A stretch of DNA of 64,000 nucleotides, from assembly GCF_029919115.1 (NCBI RefSeq), contig NZ_CP123990.1, positions 620,001 to 684,000 on the forward strand. The letters run 5' to 3'. How positions within the stretch are numbered: the first letter of the stretch is position 1; each line of letters opens with the position of its first letter. Position numbers and translations under genes: made by a program. Source of the DNA: Variovorax paradoxus. Its GTDB lineage: Bacteria > Pseudomonadota > Gammaproteobacteria > Burkholderiales > Burkholderiaceae_C. Positions 20,508-30,059 of this stretch are shown here, piece by piece. The notes beneath the pieces are model-generated. The model made no database searches. It saw only the letters and a program-made list of their open reading frames with translations, and was not told the DNA's origin.

Positions 20508-20897
20508 ATGAATTGGCTTGACGAAGTGAAGTGGGACGCGAACGGCCTGGTGCCCGTGATCGCGCAGGAACAGGGCAGCAACGACGTGCTGATGTTCGCC
20601 TGGATGAACCGCGAGGCGCTCGAAAAGACCGCCGAGCTTGGCCGCGCCGTGTATTTCAGCCGCTCGCGCAACAAGCTGTGGTTCAAGGGCGAGGAGTCGG
20701 GCCACGTGCAAACGGTGCATGAAATCCGTCTGGACTGCGACAACGACGTGGTCCTGCTCAAGGTCACGCAGCTCGGCCATGAGCCGGGCATTGCCTGCCA
20801 CACCGGCCGCCACAGCTGCTTTTTCAGCAAATACGAGAACGGCCAATGGACCGCCGTCGAGCCGGTCTTGAAAGACCCGGAGTCGATCTACAAATGA
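20508..20897 (+). CDS. hisI: Phosphoribosyl-AMP cyclohydrolase HisI
   Basis: A stand-alone 129-residue cyclohydrolase. The zinc- and magnesium-binding motifs are seen in [13 protein letters not shown] and [10 protein letters not shown] segments, and [11 protein letters not shown] and [18 protein letters not shown] are conserved. In enterobacteria HisI and HisE are fused; here they are separate genes overlapping by 4 nt (ATGA). Confidence 0.97.
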   Translation: MNWLDEVKWDANGLVPVIAQEQGSNDVLMFAWMNREALEKTAELGRAVYFSRSRNKLWFKGEESGHVQTVHEIRLDCDNDVVLLKVTQLGHEPGIACHTGRHSCFFSKYENGQWTAVEPVLKDPESIYK

Positions 20898-21274
20898 CGG
20901 CCACAGTGAACACCTCCGACGCCCTCGCGCGCCTTGCTTCGGTCATCGAAAGCCGGCTCCCGGCCCGCGGCGGCGACCCCGAAAAAAGCTACGTGGCGCG
21001 CCTGCTGCACAAAGGCCCGGACGCTTTCCTCAAGAAAATCGGCGAGGAAGCCACCGAGGTGGTCATGGCGGCCAAGGACGCCGACCACGGCGGCGATCGC
21101 ACAAAAATAGTGAACGAAGTGGCCGATTTGTGGTTCCACACCATGGTGGCGCTGGCGCACTACGGTTTCTCGCCCGCCGAGGTCGTTGCGGAGCTCGAGC
21201 GCCGCGAGGGCACCAGCGGCATCGAGGAAAAAGCCCTGCGCAAGGCGCAGGCCCGCGAAGCATCCGACGATTGA
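20894..21274 (+). CDS. hisE: Phosphoribosyl-ATP pyrophosphatase HisE
   Basis: A 126-residue all-alpha pyrophosphohydrolase of the MazG-like superfamily that hydrolyses PR-ATP to PR-AMP. Conserved segments are [30 protein letters not shown] with the metal-binding Glu pairs and [18 protein letters not shown]. It overlaps hisI and is followed 13 nt later by a small membrane protein gene. Confidence 0.96.
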   Translation: MTATVNTSDALARLASVIESRLPARGGDPEKSYVARLLHKGPDAFLKKIGEEATEVVMAAKDADHGGDRTKIVNEVADLWFHTMVALAHYGFSPAEVVAELERREGTSGIEEKALRKAQAREASDD

Positions 21275-21287
21275 AAGGACATCTCCA

Positions 21288-21677
21288 ATGGCCAACGACA
21301 TCGTGAACGTGGAACCCGACGACTCCCTCAAGACCTGGGGCTGGGTCAGCTATATCCTGCACCTGATCGTGGCTGTTTGCGCCGTCCTGCCCGGGGCGCA
21401 GGCGTCGGTGGCGCTCCTGCTGGTTGCGCTGGTAATCGACTTCGTCAAGCGCGACGACGCGGCGGGCACCTGGCAGGCTTCGCATTTCAGCTGGCGCATC
21501 CGGTCGGTGCTGTGGGCCGGCTTGCTGTACATCGTCACGTCGTGGCTCTGGCTGCTGTTTCTGGTGCCCGGCTGGATCGCCTGGAGCCTGATTTCGCTGT
21601 GGTTTCTGTACCGGATCGTGAAAGGCATGATCCGCATGAACGACGGCCGTCCCATGGAACCCAAAGATGTCATCTGA
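21288..21677 (+). CDS. Small membrane protein, DUF4870-like
   Basis: A predicted 129-residue protein with three to four hydrophobic segments (residues about 18-35, 40-52, 72-90 and 92-108). The pattern KTWGWVSYILHLIV at the start and a WASHFxWRIR-type element (QASHFSWRIRSVLW) fit the DUF4870/YIP1-like small membrane proteins seen next to hisE and hinT in Comamonadaceae. The function is unknown. AAAGGAC precedes the ATG. It overlaps the next gene by 11 nt. Confidence 0.8.
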   Translation: MANDIVNVEPDDSLKTWGWVSYILHLIVAVCAVLPGAQASVALLLVALVIDFVKRDDAAGTWQASHFSWRIRSVLWAGLLYIVTSWLWLLFLVPGWIAWSLISLWFLYRIVKGMIRMNDGRPMEPKDVI

Positions 21678-22026
21678 TCCGAACTGCGTCTTCTGCAAAA
21701 TCATCGAAGGCAAGATCCCCTCGCGCAAGGTCTACGAAGACGACGAACTGTTCGGTTTTCACGACATCGCGCCCTGGGCGCCGGTGCATTTCATGCTGGT
21801 GCCCAAGAAGCACATCGCCTCCATGGCGCAACTCACGCCCGACGACGCCGCGCTGATGGGCAAGATCATGACGCTGGCCCCCAAGCTGGCCCTGGAGCAG
21901 GGCTGCAGGCCTTATCCGGAGGGCGGCTGGCGCGTTGTCATCAATACCGGCACCGAGGGCGGACAGGAGGTTCACCATCTCCATGTCCATGTCATGGGCG
22001 GTCCCCGGCCATGGCTTCGCGGCTGA
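21667..22026 (+). CDS. HIT-family purine nucleoside phosphoramidase (HinT-like)
   Basis: A 119-residue HIT-domain hydrolase. The N-terminal CVFCKIIEGKIPSRKVYEDD and the histidine-triad motif (VHHLHVHVMGG) are both intact, and the length is standard for HinT. Family members hydrolyse AMP-lysine and other phosphoramidates. The gene order hisIE, small membrane protein, HIT, tatABC is conserved in related bacteria. Confidence 0.95.
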   Translation: MSSDPNCVFCKIIEGKIPSRKVYEDDELFGFHDIAPWAPVHFMLVPKKHIASMAQLTPDDAALMGKIMTLAPKLALEQGCRPYPEGGWRVVINTGTEGGQEVHHLHVHVMGGPRPWLRG

Positions 22027-22088
22027 ACATTAGGCCAAACTGTCACATTTAGCCCGACTAAAATCGGACACATTCTTAGGAGTCTTCC

Positions 22089-22337
22089 ATGGGTTCATTT
22101 TCAATCTGGCACTGGCTGATCGTGCTGCTCGTCGTGGTCATGATCTTCGGCACCAAGAAGCTGCGGAACATGGGTTCCGATCTTGGCGGCGCCGTCAAGG
22201 GCTTCAAGGACGGCATGAAGGAAGGCGGCTCTTCCGATGCGCCCGCTGCTTCGTCGGCCCCCGCTGCCCAGGTGACAGGCCAGCCGGCCAACAGCGACAA
22301 GTCGGCCATCGACGTCGAAGCGCGTCAGAAGTCCTGA
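22089..22337 (+). CDS. tatA: Sec-independent protein translocase TatA
   Basis: An 82-residue TatA/E component of the twin-arginine translocase. A single N-terminal transmembrane helix ([15 protein letters not shown]) is followed by the [24 protein letters not shown] amphipathic helix. The tail is Ala/Ser rich. TAGGAG precedes the ATG. It is followed by tatB and tatC. Confidence 0.97.
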   Translation: MGSFSIWHWLIVLLVVVMIFGTKKLRNMGSDLGGAVKGFKDGMKEGGSSDAPAASSAPAAQVTGQPANSDKSAIDVEARQKS

Positions 22338-22350
22338 GCGCGGGTTTTAA

Positions 22351-22809
22351 GTGCTCGACCTCGGTATTGAGAAGCTGGCGCTGATCGGCGTCGTGGCGCT
22401 GATCGTCATCGGGCCGGAAAAGCTGCCCCGGGTGGCGCGCACGGTCGGCACCTTGCTGGGCAAGGCGCAGCGTTACGTGAACGACGTCAAGGCCGAGGTC
22501 AATCGCTCGATGGAACTCGAAGAGCTGCGCAAGATGAAAACCACCGTGGAGGATGCGGCGCGCGACGTCGAGCACAGCATCCAGACGGGCGCGACCGATC
22601 TTGAAAAGCAGTTCTCCGGCTCTGGCGAAACCCTCTCGGCGCTGGCCGAACCCGAGCCCGCGGTTCCTGAATACAGGCACCCGCGCAAGAACTGGCGCCT
22701 GAAGCAGGGCGCCACGCCGCAGTGGTACAAGGCCCGAAACGGCGTTCGCACCAAGGCGCTCTCGGGTGCCGCCCGCGTCGCCCGTTTCCGTCCCCACAAG
22801 ATCAACTAG
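22351..22809 (+). CDS. tatB: Sec-independent protein translocase TatB
   Basis: A 152-residue TatB with GTG start. The N-terminal helix with the conserved Glu and Gly-Pro ([19 protein letters not shown]) is characteristic, and an amphipathic helix plus long charged tail follows. TatB with TatC recognises twin-arginine signal peptides. It lies 13 nt after tatA. Confidence 0.95.
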   Translation: MLDLGIEKLALIGVVALIVIGPEKLPRVARTVGTLLGKAQRYVNDVKAEVNRSMELEELRKMKTTVEDAARDVEHSIQTGATDLEKQFSGSGETLSALAEPEPAVPEYRHPRKNWRLKQGATPQWYKARNGVRTKALSGAARVARFRPHKIN

Positions 22810-22885
22810 CGGCTTTTGCAACCGCGTTCCTCGTGCGCCGCACGCCGGCCGAAGCCACGCTTTCTCCTGCTCTTTTCTCCTTCCA

Positions 22886-23701
22886 ATGGCCGATTCCGAC
22901 AACAAGAACAAAGACGCAGAAGACGAATTGGCGGGCACCGAACAGCCGTTCGTGCAGCACCTGGTCGAACTCCGCGACCGCCTGCTCTATTGCGTCTACG
23001 GCCTGGTGGTCGCGGGCGTGCTGCTGGCCATCTGGCCAGGGCCGGCCGGGCTGATCGACCTTATTGCCATGCCGATCCAGGCCCACATGCCGCCGGGCGC
23101 CAAGCTCATCGCCGTGGGCGTGTTCTCGCCCTTCTTCGTGCCGCTCAAGGTGCTGATGATGACGGCCGTGCTGCTGGCGCTGCCCTGGCTCATGTACCAG
23201 GCCTGGATGTTCGTGGCGCCGGGGCTCTATAGCCATGAAAAGAAATTCGCGCTACCGCTGATCTTGTTCGGCAGCCTGCTGGCCTATGTCGGCATCGCGT
23301 TTGTGCAGTTCTTCGTGCTCGACAAGATGTTCGGCTTCATTCAGAAATTCACGCCGCCGAGCGTGAATGCCACGCCTGACATCTCGTCATACGTGGAGGC
23401 CATTCTCTCGCTGTACATCGCGTTCGGCGTCGCCTTCCAGGTGCCCATCGTCGTGATGCTGCTGGTGCGCTTCGAAATGGTCACCATCGAAAAGCTGCGC
23501 TCCTTCCGCGGCTACTTCATCGTGGTGGCCTTCGTCATTGCCGCGGTGCTCACGCCGCCGGACGTGGTGTCGCAGCTCGCGCTGGCGGTGCCGATGTGCC
23601 TGCTCTACGAGGTCGGCATCATCGGCGCGCGCTACTTCGCAAACGGCACCAGGAAGCCGTCCGAAGAGGAAGAAAGCGCCGATTCCTCGGCGTCTTCCTG
23701 A
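22886..23701 (+). CDS. tatC: Sec-independent protein translocase TatC
   Basis: A 271-residue TatC with about six transmembrane helices. The N-terminal signature FVQHLVELRDRLLYCVYG and the loop FSPFFVPLKVLMMTAVLLALPWLMYQ are typical of signal-peptide receptor TatC. The ATG at 22886 follows an upstream in-frame stretch (from 22766) that is not TatC-like. It converges with the HtrA gene at 23727. Confidence 0.97.
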   Translation: MADSDNKNKDAEDELAGTEQPFVQHLVELRDRLLYCVYGLVVAGVLLAIWPGPAGLIDLIAMPIQAHMPPGAKLIAVGVFSPFFVPLKVLMMTAVLLALPWLMYQAWMFVAPGLYSHEKKFALPLILFGSLLAYVGIAFVQFFVLDKMFGFIQKFTPPSVNATPDISSYVEAILSLYIAFGVAFQVPIVVMLLVRFEMVTIEKLRSFRGYFIVVAFVIAAVLTPPDVVSQLALAVPMCLLYEVGIIGARYFANGTRKPSEEEESADSSASS

Positions 23702-23726
23702 TCGGTCGCTACTCAACCCTCCGCAG

Positions 23727-24887
23727 TTACTCGGGCTGGTTCGGCACCTGCCGAACCGGGCTCTTGGGCCGAAGGCCCGGCGTCACGTCAAGTTCCATCT
23801 TGTCGGTGCCGCGCTGCAGCGCAAAGCGCGCGGTGCTGCCCGGCTTCAGTCCGGCCACGGCGGTCAGCAGGGCCTGCACGTTGTCGGTCTTCTTTTCGCC
23901 GACCGAAGTGATCACGTCGCCCGGGCGGATGCCGGCCTTGGCCGCGGGCCCGTTCTGGAGCACGCCGGTGATGATGACGCCGGTATCCGCCTTCACGCCG
24001 AAGGTCTCGGCCAGTTCGGGCGAGAGTTCGTTCGGCTCGACACCGATCCAGCCACGGCGCACCTGGCCTTCCTTCACGATGCCTTCGAGCACGATCTTCG
24101 CCATGGAAACCGGAATGGCGAAGCCGATGCCCATGCTGCCGCCCGAGCGCGAATAGATGGCCGTGTTGACGCCCTGCAGGTTGCCGTTGACGTCGATCAG
24201 CGCGCCGCCCGAATTGCCGGGGTTGATGGCCGCATCGGTCTGGATGAAATTCTCGAAGTTGTTGATGCCGAGCTGGTTGCGCCCCAGCGCCGAGACGATG
24301 CCACTGGTCACCGTCTGGCCCACGCCGAACGGGTTGCCGATGGCAAGCACCTGGTCGCCCACCTGCAGGTCGTCCGAGTTGCCCAGCACGATGGCGGGCA
24401 GCTTGTCCATTTCGATCTTGAGCACGGCAAGGTCGGTGTCCGGGTCGGTGCCGATCACCTTCGCGCGCGTGTGGCGGCTGTCGTTGAGCGTGATCTCGAT
24501 CTCGTCCGCGCCCTCGACCACGTGGTTGTTGGTGAGGATGTAACCCTCCGAGCTCACGATCACGCCGCTGCCCAGGCCCACCTGGGGCTGGTCGCCCTGG
24601 TCGCCGAAGAAAAACCTGAACCACGGGTCGTTGCTGCGCGGATGGCGCTGCGCCGCCTTGCTGGTGTTGATGCTCACCACCGCCGGAGACGCTTTCTTGG
24701 CGGCTGCGCTCAGGCTGCCGGCGGGCGCCACCGCCGGCGCACCGGCCGGTGCCTCGACAATCGAGACCACGCCGCCGAGCGATGTGGAGCGCCGGTTGAT
24801 CCACTCGGGCTTGAGCGTTGCAACAACAAAATAGGCCGCCAGCAGGACGGTCACGGCTTGGGCAAAGAGCAGCCAGGTGCGTTTCAT
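23727..24887 (-). CDS. Membrane-anchored HtrA serine protease with one PDZ domain (DegS-like)
   Basis: A 386-residue trypsin-like periplasmic protease. Residues 5-24 form an N-terminal membrane anchor and not a cleavable signal. The catalytic triad is intact: His122 (LTNNHVV), Asp152 (DTDLAVL) and Ser226 (NPGNSGGAL). A single C-terminal PDZ domain (about residues 280-370) distinguishes it from two-PDZ DegP. By family it would sense or degrade misfolded envelope proteins. A 9-bp palindrome (23738-23757) inside its last codons may end transcription between it and convergent tatC. Confidence 0.92.
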   Translation of the reverse strand: MKRTWLLFAQAVTVLLAAYFVVATLKPEWINRRSTSLGGVVSIVEAPAGAPAVAPAGSLSAAAKKASPAVVSINTSKAAQRHPRSNDPWFRFFFGDQGDQPQVGLGSGVIVSSEGYILTNNHVVEGADEIEITLNDSRHTRAKVIGTDPDTDLAVLKIEMDKLPAIVLGNSDDLQVGDQVLAIGNPFGVGQTVTSGIVSALGRNQLGINNFENFIQTDAAINPGNSGGALIDVNGNLQGVNTAIYSRSGGSMGIGFAIPVSMAKIVLEGIVKEGQVRRGWIGVEPNELSPELAETFGVKADTGVIITGVLQNGPAAKAGIRPGDVITSVGEKKTDNVQALLTAVAGLKPGSTARFALQRGTDKMELDVTPGLRPKSPVRQVPNQPE

Positions 24888-25171
24888 GGAATTTGTTTAC
24901 GGGTAAGCACGCCGTCCGGTGCGGCGCTACGGATCAATTGTCCCTCAACCCCCGGCCACCGGAAAACCGCGCCGGCCGGTCGAGATTGCCCAAGGTTCCG
25001 GGCGCCAATGCGGGATAACCCTTAGCATCGCGAAGCGAGCCCACACGGCTCCGGATTCCGGCCTTCCGCAACGCCCACCCGGCGCACGCGGCCAGGTGTT
25101 TCGCCGGCGCGCTGCTTTTCCGCTTCAATCCCCCGGCGGTCCTGCGCGCGGCAACGACTTCCCTGCCAGCC

Positions 25172-26527
25172 ATGACTTCTCAAGCCCTTTCCCCGGACGC
25201 TTCTCCGGACGGCGCCCGGCCGCTTTCCGCCCGCACGCTCGACTCCCGCGACTACAAGACCCTTGCCCTGTCCGCTCTTGGCGGAACGCTGGAGTTCTAC
25301 GACTTCGTCATCTACGTTTTCTTTGCCACCGTTCTGGGCGCGCTTTTCTTTCCGGCAGACATGCCCGACTGGCTGCGGCAGCTGCAGACCTTCGGCATCT
25401 TTGCCGCCGGCTACCTGGCCCGGCCGGTAGGCGGCATCGTCATTGCGCACTTCGGCGACCTGCTTGGCCGCAAGCGCATGTTCACGCTGTCGATCTTCCT
25501 GATGGCGGCGCCCACGCTGGTGATCGGCCTGTTGCCTACCTACGCCAGCATCGGCATTGCCGCACCTTTGCTGCTGCTGGCCATGCGGGTGTTGCAGGGC
25601 GCGGCCATCGGCGGCGAAATGCCCGGCGCGTGGGTGTTCGTCGGCGAGCATGTGCCGGCGCAGCGCTATGGCTTCGGCATCGGCACGCTCACTTCGGGCA
25701 TCACCGGCGGCATCCTGCTCGGCTCGCTCGTGGCCGTGGGCATCAACCGCTATTACCTGCCGGCGGAGGTGAGCGACTTTGCCTGGCGCATTCCCTTCGT
25801 GCTGGGCGGCGTGTTCGGCCTCGTCTCGGTGTACCTGCGCCGGTTCCTGCACGAGACACCGGTCTTCAAGGAACTGGCCGACCGCAAGACCGTTGCGCGC
25901 GAGTTGCCGCTGCGCACGGTGCTGCGCGAGCACCGTGCCGCAAGCATCTATGTGGGCCTGCTCACCTGGGTGCTGTCGGCCGCCATCGTCGTGGTGGTGC
26001 TGTACACGCCCACCTACCTGCAGAAGGTGCATCACATTCCGGCTGCACTGGCACTCGAAGCCAATGCGCTGGCCACGCTGACCCTGACCATCGGCTGCGT
26101 GCTGGTCGGCTGGGCCTGTGACCGCATCGGCACGCGCGCGGTCATGCTCATTGGCTGGGGCGGACTGTTCGCGACCGCGTACCTGTTCTACACGGGGTTG
26201 CCGGGTACGCCGGCCACGCTCTTCTGGCACTACGGCTTGGTCGGCTTGTTCGTGGGCACCATTGCCACGGTGCCGATTGCCGGTGTGCGCGCGTTCCCGG
26301 CGCCGGTGCGCTTTACCGGCCTTTCGTTTGCCTACAACATGTCGTATGCCGTGTTCGGCGGACTCACGCCTGTGATCCTGACCGTCTGGCTCCAGCACGA
26401 CACCATGGCGCCTGCACACTACGTTGCCGTGCTGGCAGCCCTGGGCTTTGTGCTGGCCCTGTGGCCCCTGGCGGCACGCGGCCATGCCATGCGAAACGGG
26501 AGCGGGAGCGCGACAATGTCGCGATGA
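25172..26527 (+). CDS. MFS transporter, metabolite:H+ symporter (MHS) type
   Basis: A 451-residue, 12-helix major facilitator. The N-terminal GGTLEFYDFVIYVFFATVLG, the loop 2-3 motif FGDLLGRKRMFTLSIFLM, and RVLQGAAIGGEMPGAWVFVGEH place it in the MHS subfamily (ProP/KgtP/citrate-like). The substrate is unknown; organic acids or betaines are typical. It starts 284 nt from the divergent HtrA gene, in a spacer with no recognisable gene. Its stop overlaps the Nif3-like start. Confidence 0.9.
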   Translation: MTSQALSPDASPDGARPLSARTLDSRDYKTLALSALGGTLEFYDFVIYVFFATVLGALFFPADMPDWLRQLQTFGIFAAGYLARPVGGIVIAHFGDLLGRKRMFTLSIFLMAAPTLVIGLLPTYASIGIAAPLLLLAMRVLQGAAIGGEMPGAWVFVGEHVPAQRYGFGIGTLTSGITGGILLGSLVAVGINRYYLPAEVSDFAWRIPFVLGGVFGLVSVYLRRFLHETPVFKELADRKTVARELPLRTVLREHRAASIYVGLLTWVLSAAIVVVVLYTPTYLQKVHHIPAALALEANALATLTLTIGCVLVGWACDRIGTRAVMLIGWGGLFATAYLFYTGLPGTPATLFWHYGLVGLFVGTIATVPIAGVRAFPAPVRFTGLSFAYNMSYAVFGGLTPVILTVWLQHDTMAPAHYVAVLAALGFVLALWPLAARGHAMRNGSGSATMSR

Positions 26528-27297
26528 GCACCACCCGCCACGAACTGCTGCATGCCTTCGATCTTCTTCTTGCGCCTTCCCGCTTCAAGGACTACGGACC
26601 GAACGGCCTGCAGGTCGAGGGCCGCACCGTGGTGCGGAAAATCGTCTCGGGCGTCACGGCCAGCCGCGCACTGATAGAAGCCGCCATTCATGCCGAGGCC
26701 GACGCCATCTTCGTTCACCACGGCCTGTTCTGGCGCGGCCAGGACGCCTGCGTGACCGGCTGGATGAAGCAGCGCCTGAGCCTGCTGCTTGGCGATGACG
26801 TCAATCTGTTCGCGTACCACCTGCCGCTCGATGCCCACCCCGAGCTTGGCAACAACGCCCAGCTCGGCTTGCAGCTCGGCCTGCTTGCGCATGCCGGCTC
26901 CGCCGGGCGCTTTGGCGAACAGGAACTCGGCTTTCTCGGCGCGCGCGAAAACGGCGAGAGCTTTGCCAATGCCAAGGAGCTTGCCGCCCACGCGGAAAAG
27001 GTCCTCAAGCGGCCCGTGACGCTGGTCGATACCGCCCACAAAGCCATCAAGAACATCGCGTGGTGCACCGGCGGTGCCCAAGGCTACTTCGAGGCCGCCA
27101 TTGCCGCCGGGGCCGATGCGTTCATCACCGGTGAAATCTCCGAACCCGAGGCCCACTATGCACGCGAGATGGGCGTCGCCTTCCTGGCCTGCGGGCACCA
27201 TGCCACCGAACGCTACGGCGCACCGGCGGTCGCGGCCCACGTGGCAGCCCAGCTCGGCCTGAAGCACGAATTCATCGATATCGACAATCCCGCATGA
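26524..27297 (+). CDS. Nif3-like dinuclear metal centre protein (YbgI family)
   Basis: A 257-residue NIF3/DUF34 protein. The KDYGPNGLQVEG start, the metal-ligand histidines in DAIFVHHGLFWRG, the DAHPELGNNAQLG segment and C-terminal FITGEISEPEAHYAREMGVAFLACGHHATERYG are all family hallmarks. Its role is debated (GTP cyclohydrolase-like hydrolase or metal chaperone). Translation is coupled with neighbours on both sides by ATGA overlaps. Confidence 0.93.
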   Translation: MSTTRHELLHAFDLLLAPSRFKDYGPNGLQVEGRTVVRKIVSGVTASRALIEAAIHAEADAIFVHHGLFWRGQDACVTGWMKQRLSLLLGDDVNLFAYHLPLDAHPELGNNAQLGLQLGLLAHAGSAGRFGEQELGFLGARENGESFANAKELAAHAEKVLKRPVTLVDTAHKAIKNIAWCTGGAQGYFEAAIAAGADAFITGEISEPEAHYAREMGVAFLACGHHATERYGAPAVAAHVAAQLGLKHEFIDIDNPA

Positions 27298-28361
27298 CCG
27301 GCAAGGATCCCATCACCGCTGCCGGCGCGCCGGTGGCGATCACGCTCGGCGATCCTGCGGGCATCGGCCCGGAAATCATCGTCAAGGCTTTCCGCCAGGC
27401 GCCCGGCGCCACGCGCGGCGCCTTCGTGGCCGGCGACGTGGCCACCATGCGCCGCGCGTCGCAGGCTCTTGCGCTGCCTGGGCAGCCGGCATGGCCCGTG
27501 GCGGAAATCGAGCATGCGGCCGAGGCAGCTACGGCGCCTCCGGGGTGCATTCCCGTGCTGCAGGTGGCCGCACCGGCCGACAACATTGTGTCCGGCCGGA
27601 TCAGCGCCGAAGCTGGGCGCGTCGCGGGCGACTGCGTGGTGTGGGCTGCGCGCGCCGCATTGCGGGGCGACATTGCCGCCATCGTGACGGCACCGCTGCA
27701 CAAGGAAGCACTGGCCGCGGCGGGGTTTCCTTATCCCGGACATACCGAGCTGCTGCAGGCCGAGGCTGCCGCGCACGCAGGCGTGGCCGTGGACGGCATG
27801 CCGGTGCGCATGATGCTGGCCAACGACGACCTGCGCACCGTGCTCGTCAGCATTCACATGTCGCTGCGCGACGCCATCACTGCGGTGAGTTTCGGCAACG
27901 TGCTTGAAACCCTGCGCATCACGCACCGTGCCTTGCACCGCATGCTCGGGCGGGCGCCGCGCATCGGCGTGGCGGGCCTCAATCCGCATGCAGGCGAGGG
28001 CGGCCTCTTCGGTTCCGAAGAGCGCGACATCATCGCCCCGGCCATTGCGGCCGCACGCGCCGAGGGCATCGACGCCAGCGGCCCGCATGCGCCCGACACT
28101 GTCTTCATGCGTGCCCGCGCCAAGGCAGGCGTGCCTGGGAGCGGCGAATTCGATGTGGTGGTGGCCATGTACCACGACCAGGGGCTGATCCCGGTCAAGT
28201 ACCTGGGCGTGGAGAAGGGCGTGAACGTCACGCTGGGCCTGCCGCTGGTGCGCACCAGCCCCGATCACGGCACCGCGTTCGACATAGCGGGCACGGGCCG
28301 GGCCGATGCGTCCAGCCTCATCGAGGCGCTGCGCATGGCCAGGACGCTGACGGGCGCTTAA
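27294..28361 (+). CDS. pdxA: 4-hydroxythreonine-4-phosphate dehydrogenase PdxA
   Basis: A pyridoxal 5'-phosphate synthesis enzyme, 355 residues, metal and NAD dependent. [45 protein letters not shown] and [16 protein letters not shown] are the conserved metal- and substrate-binding blocks. The TAA stop (28359-28361) shares bases with the stop of convergent mscL. Confidence 0.96.
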   Translation: MTGKDPITAAGAPVAITLGDPAGIGPEIIVKAFRQAPGATRGAFVAGDVATMRRASQALALPGQPAWPVAEIEHAAEAATAPPGCIPVLQVAAPADNIVSGRISAEAGRVAGDCVVWAARAALRGDIAAIVTAPLHKEALAAAGFPYPGHTELLQAEAAAHAGVAVDGMPVRMMLANDDLRTVLVSIHMSLRDAITAVSFGNVLETLRITHRALHRMLGRAPRIGVAGLNPHAGEGGLFGSEERDIIAPAIAAARAEGIDASGPHAPDTVFMRARAKAGVPGSGEFDVVVAMYHDQGLIPVKYLGVEKGVNVTLGLPLVRTSPDHGTAFDIAGTGRADASSLIEALRMARTLTGA

Positions 28362-28792
28362 GGACGGTTCTTCAGGCTGTCCCGGATCTCGCGCAGCAAT
28401 GCAATGTCTTCGGGTGGCGCCACCGGGGCAGCGGGTGCCTCGGCATGAACCTTGCGCAGCTTGTTGATCTGCTTGACCATCATGAAGATGATGAAGGCAA
28501 GGATGATGAAGTTGACCGCAATGGTGATGAAGTTGCCATAGGCCAGCACCGGCACGCCAGCCTTCTTCAGGTCGGCCAGATTGTTCGCCACGCCCGAAGG
28601 GACTGAACCCAGCACCAGGTACAGATTGGAGAAATCGAGCTTGCCGAACACCAGCCCGACGACCGGCATGATGATGTCGCCCACAAGCGAGTCGACGATC
28701 TTCCCGAACGCCGCGCCGATGATCACGCCCACCGCGAGATCGACGACATTGCCCTTGACGGCAAATTCCTTGAATTCACTGAGGATGCTCAT
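28358..28792 (-). CDS. mscL: Large-conductance mechanosensitive channel MscL
   Basis: A 144-residue inner-membrane channel that opens under hypo-osmotic stress. The N-terminal [22 protein letters not shown], including the pore-lining TM1, is diagnostic. A second transmembrane helix ([20 protein letters not shown]) and a charged cytoplasmic helix follow. I chose the ATG at 28792 over an in-frame start at 28975. The gene is convergent with pdxA, their stops overlapping by 3 nt. Confidence 0.96.
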   Translation of the reverse strand: MSILSEFKEFAVKGNVVDLAVGVIIGAAFGKIVDSLVGDIIMPVVGLVFGKLDFSNLYLVLGSVPSGVANNLADLKKAGVPVLAYGNFITIAVNFIILAFIIFMMVKQINKLRKVHAEAPAAPVAPPEDIALLREIRDSLKNRP

Positions 28793-28984
28793 GATTTCGA
28801 TGTGCTGGGGCGCACCGGTGTTGAAGATGTCGCGAGTATGCCTGTGGAACAATCGGCCCGCCTGGAACTCGATCGACACATGCCTGTAGTCCGAAAGAGC
28901 TCCCCGGCGGATGGCTGGCTTTAATGATAACGAATCAAATCGCCGAGCCGCCGCACCGAGAAGGCGCAATTCCATTTCAAATCG

Positions 28985-29674
28985 ATGAATAGTTTCTGGT
29001 TAATGGTCACCGGGCTGGGTGACAGCGGCTTTCTATTGCCCGCTGCATTGTGGATCGCAATTTGGTTGGCGGTCGACCGCAGCACGCGTCCGGCAGCAGT
29101 GCATTGGGCGCTCCTCTTCGGGGGATGCGGCTTTGCGGTGATGCTGTCCAAACTGGCTTTTCTCGGCTGGGGAATAGGCTGCGCCCGTTTCGATTTCACC
29201 GGTTTCAGCGGACACACCGCATTGGCAACGAGCGTTTGGACCGTTGTCTTCTGGCTTGCGGCACTGCGATTTGCACCATTCCTGCGCATTGCGGCGGCCA
29301 TTGCGGGATGGGCATGGGGCGTTGCTGTCGGCGTGTCGCGGCTGGCGCTTGAAGTGCATTCAACGGCAGAAGTGGTGACAGGCGTTGCGCTCGGTACCGT
29401 GGTGAGCGCAAGCTTTCTCTGGCTGCAGCGCGACAGGCTGGCTATCGTCTCTCTGCGAACGCCTCTCTGGCTCGCTGCGGGTGTCGTGGTGCCGTTGTTG
29501 TTTTTCGTCATCGTGGGGCGGCCCGCACCCACTCAGTACGCGCTGGAATCCCTTGCCGCCTGGATGGCGGGCATCGAGCGCCCGTACAGGCGCAGCGATC
29601 TTCTGCACAACCGCGCGCCAGCCCGTGCGCCCGGCTGGAATTCACAGGTGCTTACAAAAGAGCAAACCTTTTAG
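28985..29674 (+). CDS. PAP2-superfamily membrane phosphatase
   Basis: A predicted 229-residue membrane protein with several hydrophobic helices. PAP2 motif 2 appears as FSGHT (residues 74-78; usual form PSGH). Motif 3 appears as [12 protein letters not shown] (Ser118, Arg119, His125), with Glu129 in place of the usual Asp. Motif 1 is weak. The family removes phosphate from lipid phosphates such as undecaprenyl pyrophosphate. Its place just upstream of the exopolysaccharide operon suggests a carrier-lipid role, which is an inference. Confidence 0.8.
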   Translation: MNSFWLMVTGLGDSGFLLPAALWIAIWLAVDRSTRPAAVHWALLFGGCGFAVMLSKLAFLGWGIGCARFDFTGFSGHTALATSVWTVVFWLAALRFAPFLRIAAAIAGWAWGVAVGVSRLALEVHSTAEVVTGVALGTVVSASFLWLQRDRLAIVSLRTPLWLAAGVVVPLLFFVIVGRPAPTQYALESLAAWMAGIERPYRRSDLLHNRAPARAPGWNSQVLTKEQTF

Positions 29675-30059
29675 TTGGCCGGCCAATAGGCGCCAATTGT
29701 CGCTTGAATGCCACAATTGGTCCCGTCAATGGGTTAATTGATAGTTCACATTTGCAAACCGCGCGCAGCGGCTTTGCGTGTCCCCCGAAGGTTTTCATTT
29801 CCCAATGAAGAACAGCCCTTCGGCATTGCGGTTGAACATTCCCCTGCACAGCCTCGGGCTATTCCACAGATGGACACATTTTTTTCGTCTATTCAACGGA
29901 AAACAGGTGATGCGCGGGCAGCGACAATTCGGTCGGCGCGCCTGACGACAACGCGAAGGCCCGCTTTCACGAACCGTGACAAAAAGGCCGGGCCCAAATG
30001 CGTATTGGGCTCGGGCCTTGCATATGAATCACGGAATGTCGAGAAAACCAATTTGTGCA
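29675..30059 (+). promoter_or_regulatory. 385-nt leader before the wza operon, with a hairpin at 29984-30019
   Basis: I see no credible gene here. The stretch is more AT-rich than its neighbours, as expected of a promoter region. The hairpin pairs AAGGCC...GCCCAA (29984-29997) with TTGGGC...GGCCTT (30005-30019), interrupted by a small internal loop. Five A residues precede it, so on the minus strand it would read as a stem followed by a T-run, the layout of a terminator for leftward transcripts. On the plus strand it is a leader structure 41 nt before the wza start. Confidence 0.5.

Noticed and set aside
23538..25025. A 495-codon plus-strand frame over tatC and the HtrA gene
   Set aside because: It is antisense to an HtrA protease with an intact triad, and its translation is low-complexity His/Val/Ala/Asp-rich.
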